DNA of 56,391 bases from Sphingomonadaceae bacterium (GTDB taxonomy: Bacteria > Pseudomonadota > Alphaproteobacteria > Sphingomonadales > Sphingomonadaceae): the NCBI GenBank assembly GCA_947473355.1, contig CANJCQ010000017.1, forward strand, positions 1-56,391, read 5' to 3'. Position numbers and translations under genes: made by a program. Shown in pieces: positions 45,157-52,714 of this stretch. The notes beneath the pieces were generated by a model. The model did no database searches. It was not told the DNA's origin and saw only the letters and a list, made by a program, of their open reading frames with translations. Within the stretch, counting starts at the first letter, position 1. Each line of letters opens with the position of its first letter.

Positions 45157-46347
45157 ATGGCAATGATCGATGGAGCGGTTCTCGAACGCACAATCCGGAT
45201 CGTCGAGGATCAGACGCCCGAACTGGCCTCTCACTGCATGGCAGTGCCGCTCGACTATTATCGCAGCGAGGCGTTTGCGGCGCGCGAGCGCGAACTGTTC
45301 ATGACCAAACCTCGGCCGGTGGTCGCTTCCAGCGAAGTGCCCGAGCCGGATGACTATGTGGTCCGCACTAGCATGGAGCGTTCGCTGCTGGTCACCCGGG
45401 ACAAGGAGGGCGTAGCCCACGTCTTCTTCAATTATTGCCGCCACCGCGGCGCCGAGCCGGCCAGTGGCTGCGGCAATGCGCGGCGGCACAGTTGCCCCTA
45501 TCACGGCTGGGCCTACAATTCGAAAGGCGAGCTCGTCGCCATGCCGCTGGCCGAGCGCAATGCCGGGCTCGATTACACGAAGCTGGGACTGGTCGAACTG
45601 CCGAGCGAGGAGCGGCATGGCCTGATCTGGGCGATTCTGACTCCCGGCGCAGCGATTGACGTCGCGGCGCATCTCGGCCCGGTCGATGCCCAGCTGTCGG
45701 GCCTTAGCATGGAGACCATGCTCTATCGCAATGCGCTGCCTTACGAGCCGATCGGGGCGAACTGGAAATGCGTCGCGGAAGGCGTCGTCGAATCGATCCA
45801 CGTGCCCTTCGTCCACCGCGGCACCTTCAATGTCGATCCGGGTTCGGACGGCGAAAGGTTTGCTTCGGCGACAGCGGTTGACCTCGCCATCTACGACCGC
45901 TTTGGCCCGCACCTTCGCTATTGTCTGCCGCTGTTCGGGCCGGACGGGGTGGCTGACTTGCGGGCGCGGCTGGCGCAGGAGCTGACAATCGACTGGCATG
46001 ATGTCGCGCAGGTCTGGCTGATCTCGCCGGGCGTACTGATCGCCAACGATTCATGGGGCCTCGACATTGGCTTCATGGAGCCGGGGCCTGGCACCGATAC
46101 CGCCTTCTTCCGCTATGGCTGGATGGGCCCAGAGCAAGCGCCTGACGGCATGCTTTCGCTGGAAGACATGACCAATCGCGCTGGTGCGGCAGTGCGTGAG
46201 GACGCCCCCGTCTGGGCCGGATGCGGACGCGGGCTGAAACTGGGCCAGCATGAAGCGGCGCTGATCGGTCGCAACGAGATGGGCGTTCAGCTGTTCCACC
46301 AGGCGCTGGCCGAAGAGACCGGCTATACCGGTCTGGGACTTGCCTAG
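45157..46347 (+). CDS. Rieske non-haem iron oxygenase, alpha subunit
   Basis: The 396-residue protein has a Rieske 2Fe-2S motif Cys-X-His-X16-Cys-X2-His (YCRHRG to CPYHGW) at about 88-111. The catalytic iron site includes VESIHVPFVHRGTF near 210-223 with two His. The overall layout resembles ring-hydroxylating or demethylating oxygenase large subunits. No small beta subunit and no reductase or ferredoxin is adjacent, so it is probably an alpha-only type that borrows electron carriers. GGGAG lies 8 bases before the ATG at 45157. Its stop overlaps the end of the convergent unknown gene by 4 bp. Confidence 0.88.
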   Translation: MAMIDGAVLERTIRIVEDQTPELASHCMAVPLDYYRSEAFAARERELFMTKPRPVVASSEVPEPDDYVVRTSMERSLLVTRDKEGVAHVFFNYCRHRGAEPASGCGNARRHSCPYHGWAYNSKGELVAMPLAERNAGLDYTKLGLVELPSEERHGLIWAILTPGAAIDVAAHLGPVDAQLSGLSMETMLYRNALPYEPIGANWKCVAEGVVESIHVPFVHRGTFNVDPGSDGERFASATAVDLAIYDRFGPHLRYCLPLFGPDGVADLRARLAQELTIDWHDVAQVWLISPGVLIANDSWGLDIGFMEPGPGTDTAFFRYGWMGPEQAPDGMLSLEDMTNRAGAAVREDAPVWAGCGRGLKLGQHEAALIGRNEMGVQLFHQALAEETGYTGLGLA

Positions 46348-47051
46348 GCAGCGTGCTCCTTTGCAGCAATCGCCACTTCGGCTTCGACCGACGGCGCGTT
46401 GAGGATGTTGTCCTTGTAGCCCGGGAACACATAGTCGAACTCGAAAGCCCAGTTGTCGCCGAGCGGTCCGCCGCAAATCAGGTCGGTTTCAACGAACACC
46501 TGCACTCCGTTCGGGCCGTAGGTATGCCGCGTGACATTGCCGAAGACCGGTGAAGCATCCATCCGCGCATCGACCTCGGGTGTGCCGGGCCGGGCGCGGT
46601 TGAGCGTGACCTTGACGCGGCCCTTCAGTTCCGGGTCTTCGTCCGCCAGCTTCTGCACCCGCAGCACCATCTCCTCCAGCTCCTCGAGCGAGGGCAGCAC
46701 GATGGCGGCGTGGAAATTGAACTCGGGATCCTCGGCCTGCGCCGCGCGCAGGGCTTTCACTTCCGCCGCTTCGTCCGCAGTGCCCACGCCCAGCCGCTTG
46801 CCGATCTCGGCATAGAGCGCGCTCAGCACTTCGGGCATGCACAGCAGATAGAAGATCCGGTCGGTGCCCTTGTCGGCCTGCTCGTCGATGACGAAATGGA
46901 AAAAGGTCCCGCCTTCGCCGGGTTGCTCCATCGAATAACATTCGGTGAAGCCGATCTCGCGCAGCAGGCGCGCGGCTAGATGGCCTTCATTGCGATTGCG
47001 ATAGTGGACCGCAAGGTGGCCGTAAGTCTTCGATTGACGCTGCGCATTCAT
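46344..47051 (-). CDS. Unknown protein in the 2-oxoacid oxidoreductase operon
   Basis: A 235-residue soluble protein that I do not recognise. The first 60 residues (YGHLAVHYRNRNEGHLAARLLREIGFTEC) faintly recall a VOC half-unit. A central acidic helix (LPSLEELEEMVLRVQKLADEDPELKG) follows, and the second half is beta-rich with VFVETDLICGGPLGDNWAFEFDYVF. No signal peptide or membrane segment is present. GGAGG precedes the ATG at 47051 by 8 bases. It is the last gene of the seven- or eight-gene operon, 29 bp after the cupin gene, so it probably serves the same pathway, perhaps as an accessory or ring-cleavage-type enzyme. Confidence 0.75.
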   Translation of the reverse strand: MNAQRQSKTYGHLAVHYRNRNEGHLAARLLREIGFTECYSMEQPGEGGTFFHFVIDEQADKGTDRIFYLLCMPEVLSALYAEIGKRLGVGTADEAAEVKALRAAQAEDPEFNFHAAIVLPSLEELEEMVLRVQKLADEDPELKGRVKVTLNRARPGTPEVDARMDASPVFGNVTRHTYGPNGVQVFVETDLICGGPLGDNWAFEFDYVFPGYKDNILNAPSVEAEVAIAAKEHAA

Positions 47052-47080
47052 GGTTTTGCCTCCTGTGCCGGGTTTCGGCC

Positions 47081-47410
47081 CTACTTCTTGAGTTCGATCA
47101 CGAGTTCGCGGTAATATTTGTCGCCGATGTTGCGGGCCAGTTCGATCCCGCCCTTGTCGAGCTTGTACCACGCGCCCGGTTCGACTTCTGCCTCGATATA
47201 TTGCGCCGAGGCGCCAGTCGAATTGACATGCGGCACACCGGCAATGCGATCACCCTCGATAATGACGAGGATATAGTCGTGCTCGTGCTTGTGCGGCGCG
47301 GTCTGCTCGCCCGGGGCCAGCGCCATTTCCCAGATCTTCACCTGGTCGTCTTCGTGGAGTAATTTGGTTGCTACATCGCCCAGCGGGCCGTCGCACAATT
47401 TGTCTGTCAT
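47081..47410 (-). CDS. Small cupin-domain protein
   Basis: A 109-residue single-domain cupin with metal-motif residues in APGEQTAPHKHEHDYILVIIEG (His-X-His-X-His) near 33-54. The second cupin motif is weak (EPGAWYKLDKGG). Small cupins act as isomerases, dioxygenases or sensors, and none of these can be chosen. Its ATG overlaps the stop of the upstream dehydrogenase gene by 4 bp. It is one member of the chain of ATGA-coupled genes between 52.5 and 47.1 kb. Confidence 0.82.
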   Translation of the reverse strand: MTDKLCDGPLGDVATKLLHEDDQVKIWEMALAPGEQTAPHKHEHDYILVIIEGDRIAGVPHVNSTGASAQYIEAEVEPGAWYKLDKGGIELARNIGDKYYRELVIELKK

Positions 47411-48351
47411 GCCATGATCTCGTTTACGACTGCACCGCCGTCCAGCGCAGTCAGGAGGTTGCGCGCGGCTGCACTGCGCAGCCGGGCCATGGCTTCGACG
47501 GTCTGGCCCGCCATGTGGGCCGAGAGAATGGTATTGGGCACATCACGCCAGCGGTCTGCCGATGTCGGCTCGTCATGAAACACATCGAGGCCTGCGCCGC
47601 CGAGACGCCCAGCGCACAGGGCTTCGATCAGGGCGTCCTCGTCGATTACCCCGCCGCGCGATATGTTGATGATGTGGCCATCAGGTCCGACTGCATCGAT
47701 GACTGCCCGGTCCACAAGCCCAAGGCTGTCGCCCCGCGCCGCGACCATCAGTGTGGTGCACCACTGCGCCAGAGCCAGCGGGCTGTCGTGGCGCCGCCAT
47801 GGCACCTGCTTGTCGTTCGGCCCCCACCAGCCGATCTCGCAACCGAAGGGAACGAGCCGCTCGGCAATCGCTTTGCCGATCAGGCCGAGGCCGAGAATGC
47901 CGAACCGCTCGGCTGAAAGCGCGCGGCGATGCGGCGGAAATCCCTTTTCAGCCCAGGTCCCCTCGCGGACATAGGCGTGGCCGGGGAACAGCTGCTGGAT
48001 CAGGCCAAAGGCCAGCCCGATCGCATGATCGGCAACATCGCCGCTGTGCGTGTCGCCGGCATTGGCGACGGTCACCCCGTGAGCCCGTGCGGCGGCCACA
48101 TCGACCCCGGCATAACCGCTGCCAACCGCTACGATCACCTTGAGCGCGGGCAGGCGGCCGATCAGCGCGGCATCAATCGGATGGTCCTGCCCGGTGGTCA
48201 AAATGGCGACGATCGAAGCGCCCTTCGCGGCAATCGCCGCATCGAGATCTGGCTCCTCCCAGGCCTTGACCAGCTCGAAGCGCTCGGCCGCCTCGCCTGC
48301 CATGTGCACCATGTAGGGATAGAACATCAGCAGGCCGGGCTTGGCGCTCAT
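47407..48351 (-). CDS. D-2-hydroxyacid dehydrogenase (NAD(P)-dependent)
   Basis: A 314-residue enzyme of the D-isomer-specific family, with NAD-binding GLGLIGKAIAERL near 151-163 and catalytic Arg in VAARGDS, Glu in VFHDEPT and His in SAHMAG. It interconverts a 2-hydroxyacid and a 2-oxoacid. Being coupled with a 2-oxoacid:ferredoxin oxidoreductase, it most likely supplies the 2-oxoacid substrate by oxidising a 2-hydroxyacid (or detoxifies the oxoacid). That order is inferred. 4-bp overlaps join it to the CoA ligase gene before it and the cupin gene after it. Confidence 0.9.
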   Translation of the reverse strand: MSAKPGLLMFYPYMVHMAGEAAERFELVKAWEEPDLDAAIAAKGASIVAILTTGQDHPIDAALIGRLPALKVIVAVGSGYAGVDVAAARAHGVTVANAGDTHSGDVADHAIGLAFGLIQQLFPGHAYVREGTWAEKGFPPHRRALSAERFGILGLGLIGKAIAERLVPFGCEIGWWGPNDKQVPWRRHDSPLALAQWCTTLMVAARGDSLGLVDRAVIDAVGPDGHIINISRGGVIDEDALIEALCAGRLGGAGLDVFHDEPTSADRWRDVPNTILSAHMAGQTVEAMARLRSAAARNLLTALDGGAVVNEIMA

Positions 48352-49748
48352 GACGCGGCCACCAGCAGACGCCGCTGGATCTGCCCTGTCGCGGCAGTGC
48401 GCGGCAGAGCGTCGACCTGCTGCAGGCGGCGCGGCTGCTTGTGCGGCGCCAGCCGGCTCTCGCCATAGGCGCGCAAGGCCTCGAGCGAGACCTCCGTGCC
48501 GGGCTGGGCGACAACAAAGGCAGTGACGACTTCACCCCAGACTGGATCGGGCACGCCGACGATGGCGATTTCGGCAACCCCGGGGCAACGCACCAGCACG
48601 GCCTCGACTTCGGCCGGGGCAACTGCCTCGCCGCCAGTGCGGATCAGGTCACCGGCGCGCCCTATGATGCGGTAGAGGCCGTCGGCGTCGCATTCCGCGA
48701 GGTCGCCGGTGTGGTATCTGCCGTCCGCCATGGCCTTGGCAGTCGCCGCATCATTGCGAAAATAGCCGCTGAACAGGTAGGGGCTGTCGACCAGCAATTC
48801 GCCGCTTTCGTCGATTTCGAGCGTTACGCCGGGCGTCGGACGACCGACTGTTGTCGCCCGGCGGTCGCCATCATCGGGGCCGGCGACACAAACGAGATGG
48901 CCTTCGGTCGAGCCATAGGAAATCGAGGTGGTGGCGCCCGGAAACAGTTCTGCGAGCCCGGCCAGCAGCTCGGTCGAAACCTGCGAGGTGCCAGTATCGA
49001 CAACCTTGAGTGACGACAGGTCATGGCCGTTCTTGTCGGCATCAAGTATCCGCTGCCAGACGGCCGGAATGCAATAGGTCGAGCGCGGGCGGCGGCGGGT
49101 GATTGCGTCCAGCAGGTCGTCAGCATCGGCGCGGCGAATGTAGGAGACTTCGTTGCCCTCGACCCAATGTTCGAGCACCCGGGTCCAGCCGGCCATGTGG
49201 AACTGCGGGAACATGCAGAGTTCGCCGCCCTGCGGCCAGGGCGAGCGATTGCCGGCGCGCAGCCGCTGGGTGCGCTGCGACAGGATGCAGCCCTTGGGCT
49301 CGCCGGTGGTGCCGCTGGTGTAGAAGATAACATGGGCGTCGTCTTCCTGCGGCGGTTCGAGTCGGCCGGGGTCGCGGACCTTGCGGGAAAGTACGCCTGC
49401 AATGGTATCGTGGCCGCTGGCCTTGTCGCCCAGCACCAGCCGCGGATCGGCATGGGCCACGATCCGCTCCGCTTCCTCACTGGTGTAGCGCGGGTTGAGC
49501 GGCACGAAAGTTGCGCCGAGCCGCGCACAGGCGAAATAGAGCGAGATGACTTCAAGCGAGACTTCCGCCTGCCAGACCACACGGTCGCCGCGCATCACCC
49601 CGGCAGCGGCCAGCGCCGGGACCAGCGCCTGAGTTCGCGCTTCAAGTTCGGCGTAAGTCAGTTCTCCGCCGTCCAGCCAGGCCGCAACAGCATTGGGCAG
49701 CCGCGCCGCATTGCTTTTGAGCACATCGCCGATCAGCAGCTGGCTCAT
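48348..49748 (-). CDS. AMP-forming acyl/aryl-CoA ligase with Lys-to-Gln change in the A10 motif
   Basis: The 466-residue ANL-superfamily enzyme has the P-loop YTSGTTGEPKG near 141-151, aromatic-pocket block FPQFHMAGWTRV, SYGSTEGH (A5), YHTGDLAECD (A7) and GRAGDLIRTGGEAVAPAEVE (A8). The A10 motif, usually PRTATGKIQR with the catalytic Lys, reads PRTAATGQIQRR. That Lys is needed for adenylation in studied members, so activity may be weak or altered. The protein is also shorter than the usual 500-550 residues. It is coupled by 4-bp overlaps to the oxidoreductase beta subunit and the hydroxyacid dehydrogenase. The substrate is probably an aryl or alicyclic acid. Confidence 0.88.
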   Translation of the reverse strand: MSQLLIGDVLKSNAARLPNAVAAWLDGGELTYAELEARTQALVPALAAAGVMRGDRVVWQAEVSLEVISLYFACARLGATFVPLNPRYTSEEAERIVAHADPRLVLGDKASGHDTIAGVLSRKVRDPGRLEPPQEDDAHVIFYTSGTTGEPKGCILSQRTQRLRAGNRSPWPQGGELCMFPQFHMAGWTRVLEHWVEGNEVSYIRRADADDLLDAITRRRPRSTYCIPAVWQRILDADKNGHDLSSLKVVDTGTSQVSTELLAGLAELFPGATTSISYGSTEGHLVCVAGPDDGDRRATTVGRPTPGVTLEIDESGELLVDSPYLFSGYFRNDAATAKAMADGRYHTGDLAECDADGLYRIIGRAGDLIRTGGEAVAPAEVEAVLVRCPGVAEIAIVGVPDPVWGEVVTAFVVAQPGTEVSLEALRAYGESRLAPHKQPRRLQQVDALPRTAATGQIQRRLLVAAS

Positions 49749-50533
49749 GGGACCGAAACGTCCTTGATAATCCCGACCTTGTGATAGGCCTGCAACTTGT
49801 CCTCAAGGTAATCGGGCGCCTCGCCGGTCTGGAGGAACCAGCCGGTCGGGCACATGGTCAGGATCTCGACGAAAGTGAAGCCGAGGCCATCTGCCTGGGC
49901 CTGCAGCGCAGAGCGCAGCATCTTGCGCAGCTGGAAGATGTTACCGGCATTGTTGGTTGCCCCGCGCGCGACATAGGCCACGCCATCGAGCGGCGCTAGC
50001 ATCTCGGCCATGCGAATCGGGTAGCCGTGCTTTTTCGGATCGCGGCCCTCGAGCGAATTCTTGGTGCGCTGGCCGATCACGGTGGTCGCGGTCATATGCC
50101 CGCCGGTCTCGCCGAAGACGCCGTTGTTGAGCATGATGCAAGTGACAGGTTCGCCGCGTGCGGCGGTATGGATCACCTCCTGAAGCCCCTCGTTGACCAT
50201 GTCGCCATCGCCTTGCACGGTAAATACGATGCTGCGCGGCTGCACCCGCTTGAGCCCGGTCGCCAGACTCGGTGCGCGGCCATGCAGCGCTTGCAGCACT
50301 TCGACATCCATGCCGGGCGAAAACGACGTGTAGCAGCCGATGCCGAACACCCCGACCGCGCGGGCTGTCAGCCCCAGTTCGTCGATCATCTCGACCACCG
50401 AGCGGATCGCGGCAGGCTCACCGCAGCCGGCGCAGAGCTGATGCGCGCCGGGCAGGATCAGCGGCGGGGCGAAATCGTCGACCAGGCGAGCGGGGCGGCT
50501 TGGCGGCGCGGAAGTGTCAATTACGCCGGTCAT
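49745..50533 (-). CDS. 2-oxoacid:ferredoxin oxidoreductase, beta (thiamine diphosphate) subunit
   Basis: The 262-residue protein has the Fe-S cysteines CAGCGE at 34-39 with a further Cys in GIGCYTSF, and the thiamine-diphosphate motif GDGDMVNEGLQE near 108 with NNGVFG about 30 residues on. It binds thiamine diphosphate and Mg2+ and carries out CoA-dependent oxidative decarboxylation of a 2-oxoacid together with the alpha subunit. It overlaps the alpha gene by 4 bp. The order gamma, delta, alpha, beta, then a CoA ligase recalls phenylglyoxylate-type oxidoreductase operons, though no FAD subunit is present here. Confidence 0.9.
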   Translation of the reverse strand: MTGVIDTSAPPSRPARLVDDFAPPLILPGAHQLCAGCGEPAAIRSVVEMIDELGLTARAVGVFGIGCYTSFSPGMDVEVLQALHGRAPSLATGLKRVQPRSIVFTVQGDGDMVNEGLQEVIHTAARGEPVTCIMLNNGVFGETGGHMTATTVIGQRTKNSLEGRDPKKHGYPIRMAEMLAPLDGVAYVARGATNNAGNIFQLRKMLRSALQAQADGLGFTFVEILTMCPTGWFLQTGEAPDYLEDKLQAYHKVGIIKDVSVP

Positions 50534-51639
50534 ACCGCCATCTCCGCGCTTGCCGCCATCTCCGCCCTTGCCTGCGCCATCGCCTTTATGATCCGCTGTT
50601 CGACCTTGGCGGGGGTGAGTTCCGGCGCGATGCCGAAGCCTGAATCATCGAAGCTGATGCCGCCGATGAAGGTAATCGGCCGGTCGCTGAGCGACAGCCG
50701 CACATCGTCGATCATCTGGCCGGCGTTGAGTTCGTAGACACCGACAGCCCTGGCCGAACGGGTCGCGGCGACCAATGCCTCGGCCGGGAAGGGATAGAGA
50801 GTGACCGGGCGGAAAAAGCCGACCTTGACGCCATCGCGCCGCATTTTCTCCACGACATAGCGCACGATCCGCCCCGGCGTGCCATAGGCGACGACGACAT
50901 ATTCGGCATCCTCACAGCCGCCCTGTTCGTAAAGCGGATCAACCCCGGCCACCAATTCTGCCATCCGTCCGCTCATACCTTCGAGATAGTCGCCATATTC
51001 GATAAACACCTCCGCATCGCGCTTGGTCGGCATGATCGGCGAGACAATCCGTGCCTTGCCGGTGCCGCTGGTCGATCCGTCGAGCGCCCAGTCCTTGGGG
51101 CCGAGCGGCGGGAACAGACGCGGTCCGGTATCGACTGCCTCGACGACATGGGCGAGATAATAGTCGCCCATGAACATCACCGGATTGCGGAATTTGTCCG
51201 CCAGATGGAAGGCCAGCTGGACCAGTTCGACGGCTTCGGTGAGGTCGGCCGGGGCGAGCACAATGGTGCGATAATCGCCGTGGCCGCCGCCGCGCGTCGC
51301 CTGATAATAGTCGCCCTGGCCGCGCGCCATGTTGAGCACGACCATGGGCACCCGAGCGAAGCACAGCTCGGCTATCGATTCCTGCATCAGCGACAGGCCT
51401 TGCCCGACCGAGCCGGTTGCTGCGCGAACTCCGCCTGCTGCGGCACCCCAGGCCATGCCGACAGCCTCCAGCTCGCTCTCGGCGTTGACGCAGACACCGC
51501 CAACATCGGGCAAATGCTCGGCCATGCCTTCCAGAACTTCGGTGAAGGGCGTCATCGGATAGCCGGCAAAGAATCGGCACCCAGCAGAGATCATCGCCCT
51601 GGCAATGGCTTCGGAGCCTTCAAGCAGTTCGAGACTCAT
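50530..51639 (-). CDS. 2-oxoacid:ferredoxin oxidoreductase, alpha subunit
   Basis: A 369-residue protein of the KorA/VorA/PorA type. It has the N-terminal pyrimidine-binding domain (GSEAIARAMISAGCRFFAGYPMTPFTE, SELEAVGMAWGAAAGGVRAATGSVGQGLSLM) and a transketolase C-terminal domain (VVAYGTPGRIVRYVVEKMRRDGVKVGFFRPVTLYPFP). The ISAGC and YPMTP blocks are close to 2-oxoglutarate and 2-oxoisovalerate enzymes. It pairs with the beta subunit to form the active site. 4-bp overlaps link it to the delta and beta genes. The low-potential ferredoxin it would reduce might feed one of the island's oxygenases. Confidence 0.92.
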   Translation of the reverse strand: MSLELLEGSEAIARAMISAGCRFFAGYPMTPFTEVLEGMAEHLPDVGGVCVNAESELEAVGMAWGAAAGGVRAATGSVGQGLSLMQESIAELCFARVPMVVLNMARGQGDYYQATRGGGHGDYRTIVLAPADLTEAVELVQLAFHLADKFRNPVMFMGDYYLAHVVEAVDTGPRLFPPLGPKDWALDGSTSGTGKARIVSPIMPTKRDAEVFIEYGDYLEGMSGRMAELVAGVDPLYEQGGCEDAEYVVVAYGTPGRIVRYVVEKMRRDGVKVGFFRPVTLYPFPAEALVAATRSARAVGVYELNAGQMIDDVRLSLSDRPITFIGGISFDDSGFGIAPELTPAKVEQRIIKAMAQARAEMAASAEMAV

Positions 51640-51884
51640 GCCGCTTCTCCCGCCGCCACTGGCTCATCGTATTTCCACACCTGGAACACGAAATCGGGGC
51701 AGATCAGCGCACAGGCGCGGCAGGCGGTGCAGCCGGGCTCGAGTTCGGGATAGAGATAGCCCATGTCGTTGCGGCTTTCGGTGGTCATGGAAAGCACTCC
51801 GGGCTTGCAGGCGTCGATGCACAGCTCACAGCCCTTGCAGCGCTCCACATCGATCACCAGCGTGCCGCGCGATTCCCGTGTCAT
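51636..51884 (-). CDS. 2-oxoacid:ferredoxin oxidoreductase, delta (2x 4Fe-4S ferredoxin) subunit
   Basis: An 82-residue ferredoxin-like subunit with two CX2CX2CX3C clusters, CKGCELCIDACKPG near 15-28 and CTACRACALICPD near 53-65. It carries electrons out of the active site. The start is placed at the ATG at 51884, which overlaps the gamma stop (ATGA); an in-frame ATG at 51908 is less likely. It overlaps the alpha gene by 4 bp. Confidence 0.92.
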   Translation of the reverse strand: MTRESRGTLVIDVERCKGCELCIDACKPGVLSMTTESRNDMGYLYPELEPGCTACRACALICPDFVFQVWKYDEPVAAGEAA

Positions 51885-52459
51885 GGCGCTGCCTCCATGG
51901 TCGGCCATGCGCTACTCAGCTGCCCGGACACCGATGCATGGCCCAGAGCCAGCGCCTTGCGGTTGGCCTCGGCAAACTGGCGGCGATAGGGCGGCAGGAC
52001 ATCTTCGGCCACTGCCAGGAGGGTCTCGAGCGCGACGATCCCGGTCGCGGCAGCAAATGCGCCCAGTGCGACCATCGATCCGGCTTGCGGCATTCCGGCC
52101 TGGGTTGCGATGGCGATGGCCGGGATCGCCAGCGAAGGGCCGGAGTGATCGGGACTGGCCTGAAACACATTGCTGTCGGTCAACAGGAAGCCCTCGGGCC
52201 GCAATTTCGCAGCCAGTGCATCCCAGCTTTTGTGGTGCATGGCGAGCACGGCCCAGGCATGATCGATCACTGGCGGCGTGAGCAGCGAGGTATCGCCGAT
52301 GACGACCGTGGCGTCGGTATCCCCGCCGCGCATGACGCCGCCATAGGTTCCGAACATCAGCACCCGCCGTCCTTCGCGCATGGCGGCCGTGGCGAGACTC
52401 TTGGCAGCAAGCTGCACGCCCTGCCCGCCAATACCCGAAAGGATGACTTCGCGCTCCAC
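51881..52459 (-). CDS. 2-oxoacid:ferredoxin oxidoreductase, gamma subunit
   Basis: The subunit has about 192 residues from a GTG start at 52459 (VEREVILSGIGGQGVQLAAKSLA), the usual beginning of this family. The frame is open to an ATG at 52555, but the extra 32 residues do not resemble the family, and AAGG lies 10-11 bases before the GTG. The GIGGQG block and MFGTYGGVMRGGDTDATVVI are typical of KorC/VorC gamma subunits. It is the first gene of the operon, divergent from the PQQ dehydrogenase, with the shared control region at 52460-52714. Confidence 0.88.
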   Translation of the reverse strand: MEREVILSGIGGQGVQLAAKSLATAAMREGRRVLMFGTYGGVMRGGDTDATVVIGDTSLLTPPVIDHAWAVLAMHHKSWDALAAKLRPEGFLLTDSNVFQASPDHSGPSLAIPAIAIATQAGMPQAGSMVALGAFAAATGIVALETLLAVAEDVLPPYRRQFAEANRKALALGHASVSGQLSSAWPTMEAAP

Positions 52460-52597
52460 TCCCAGCCTTACCTTGTTTGATCCTGATGATACCGTATGAG
52501 AATGAGCAGCAATCAGATGCTTGTCTAGCGGTTTCCAGCCGATTTGGCGTCGCATTGGCTTCGGCAGTCGCGCTGGATCAAGCCGCGTCGCAGCGGC

Positions 52598-52612
52598 TGA
52601 CCCATGAGGTCA
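52598..52612. promoter_or_regulatory. Inverted repeat in the oxidoreductase/PQQ dehydrogenase divergent region
   Basis: TGACC-N5-GGTCA (52598-52612) is a perfect 15-bp inverted repeat. On the plus strand it ends a few bases before a -10-like TATAAC at 52633-52638 and overlaps where the -35 box would be. It may control one or both divergent units. It is similar in size to the other palindromes but in a shifted register, so the same protein need not bind it. Confidence 0.35.
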
Positions 52613-52714
52613 AGTCTGGCTTTCGGGTGCGGTATAACGCTGTTGCAGAGCGGGGATATGCGGCTGGCAAACAGCGCTGGCTTAGCTGATTCGGCGCGAC
52701 TGGAGGGGAATGCC

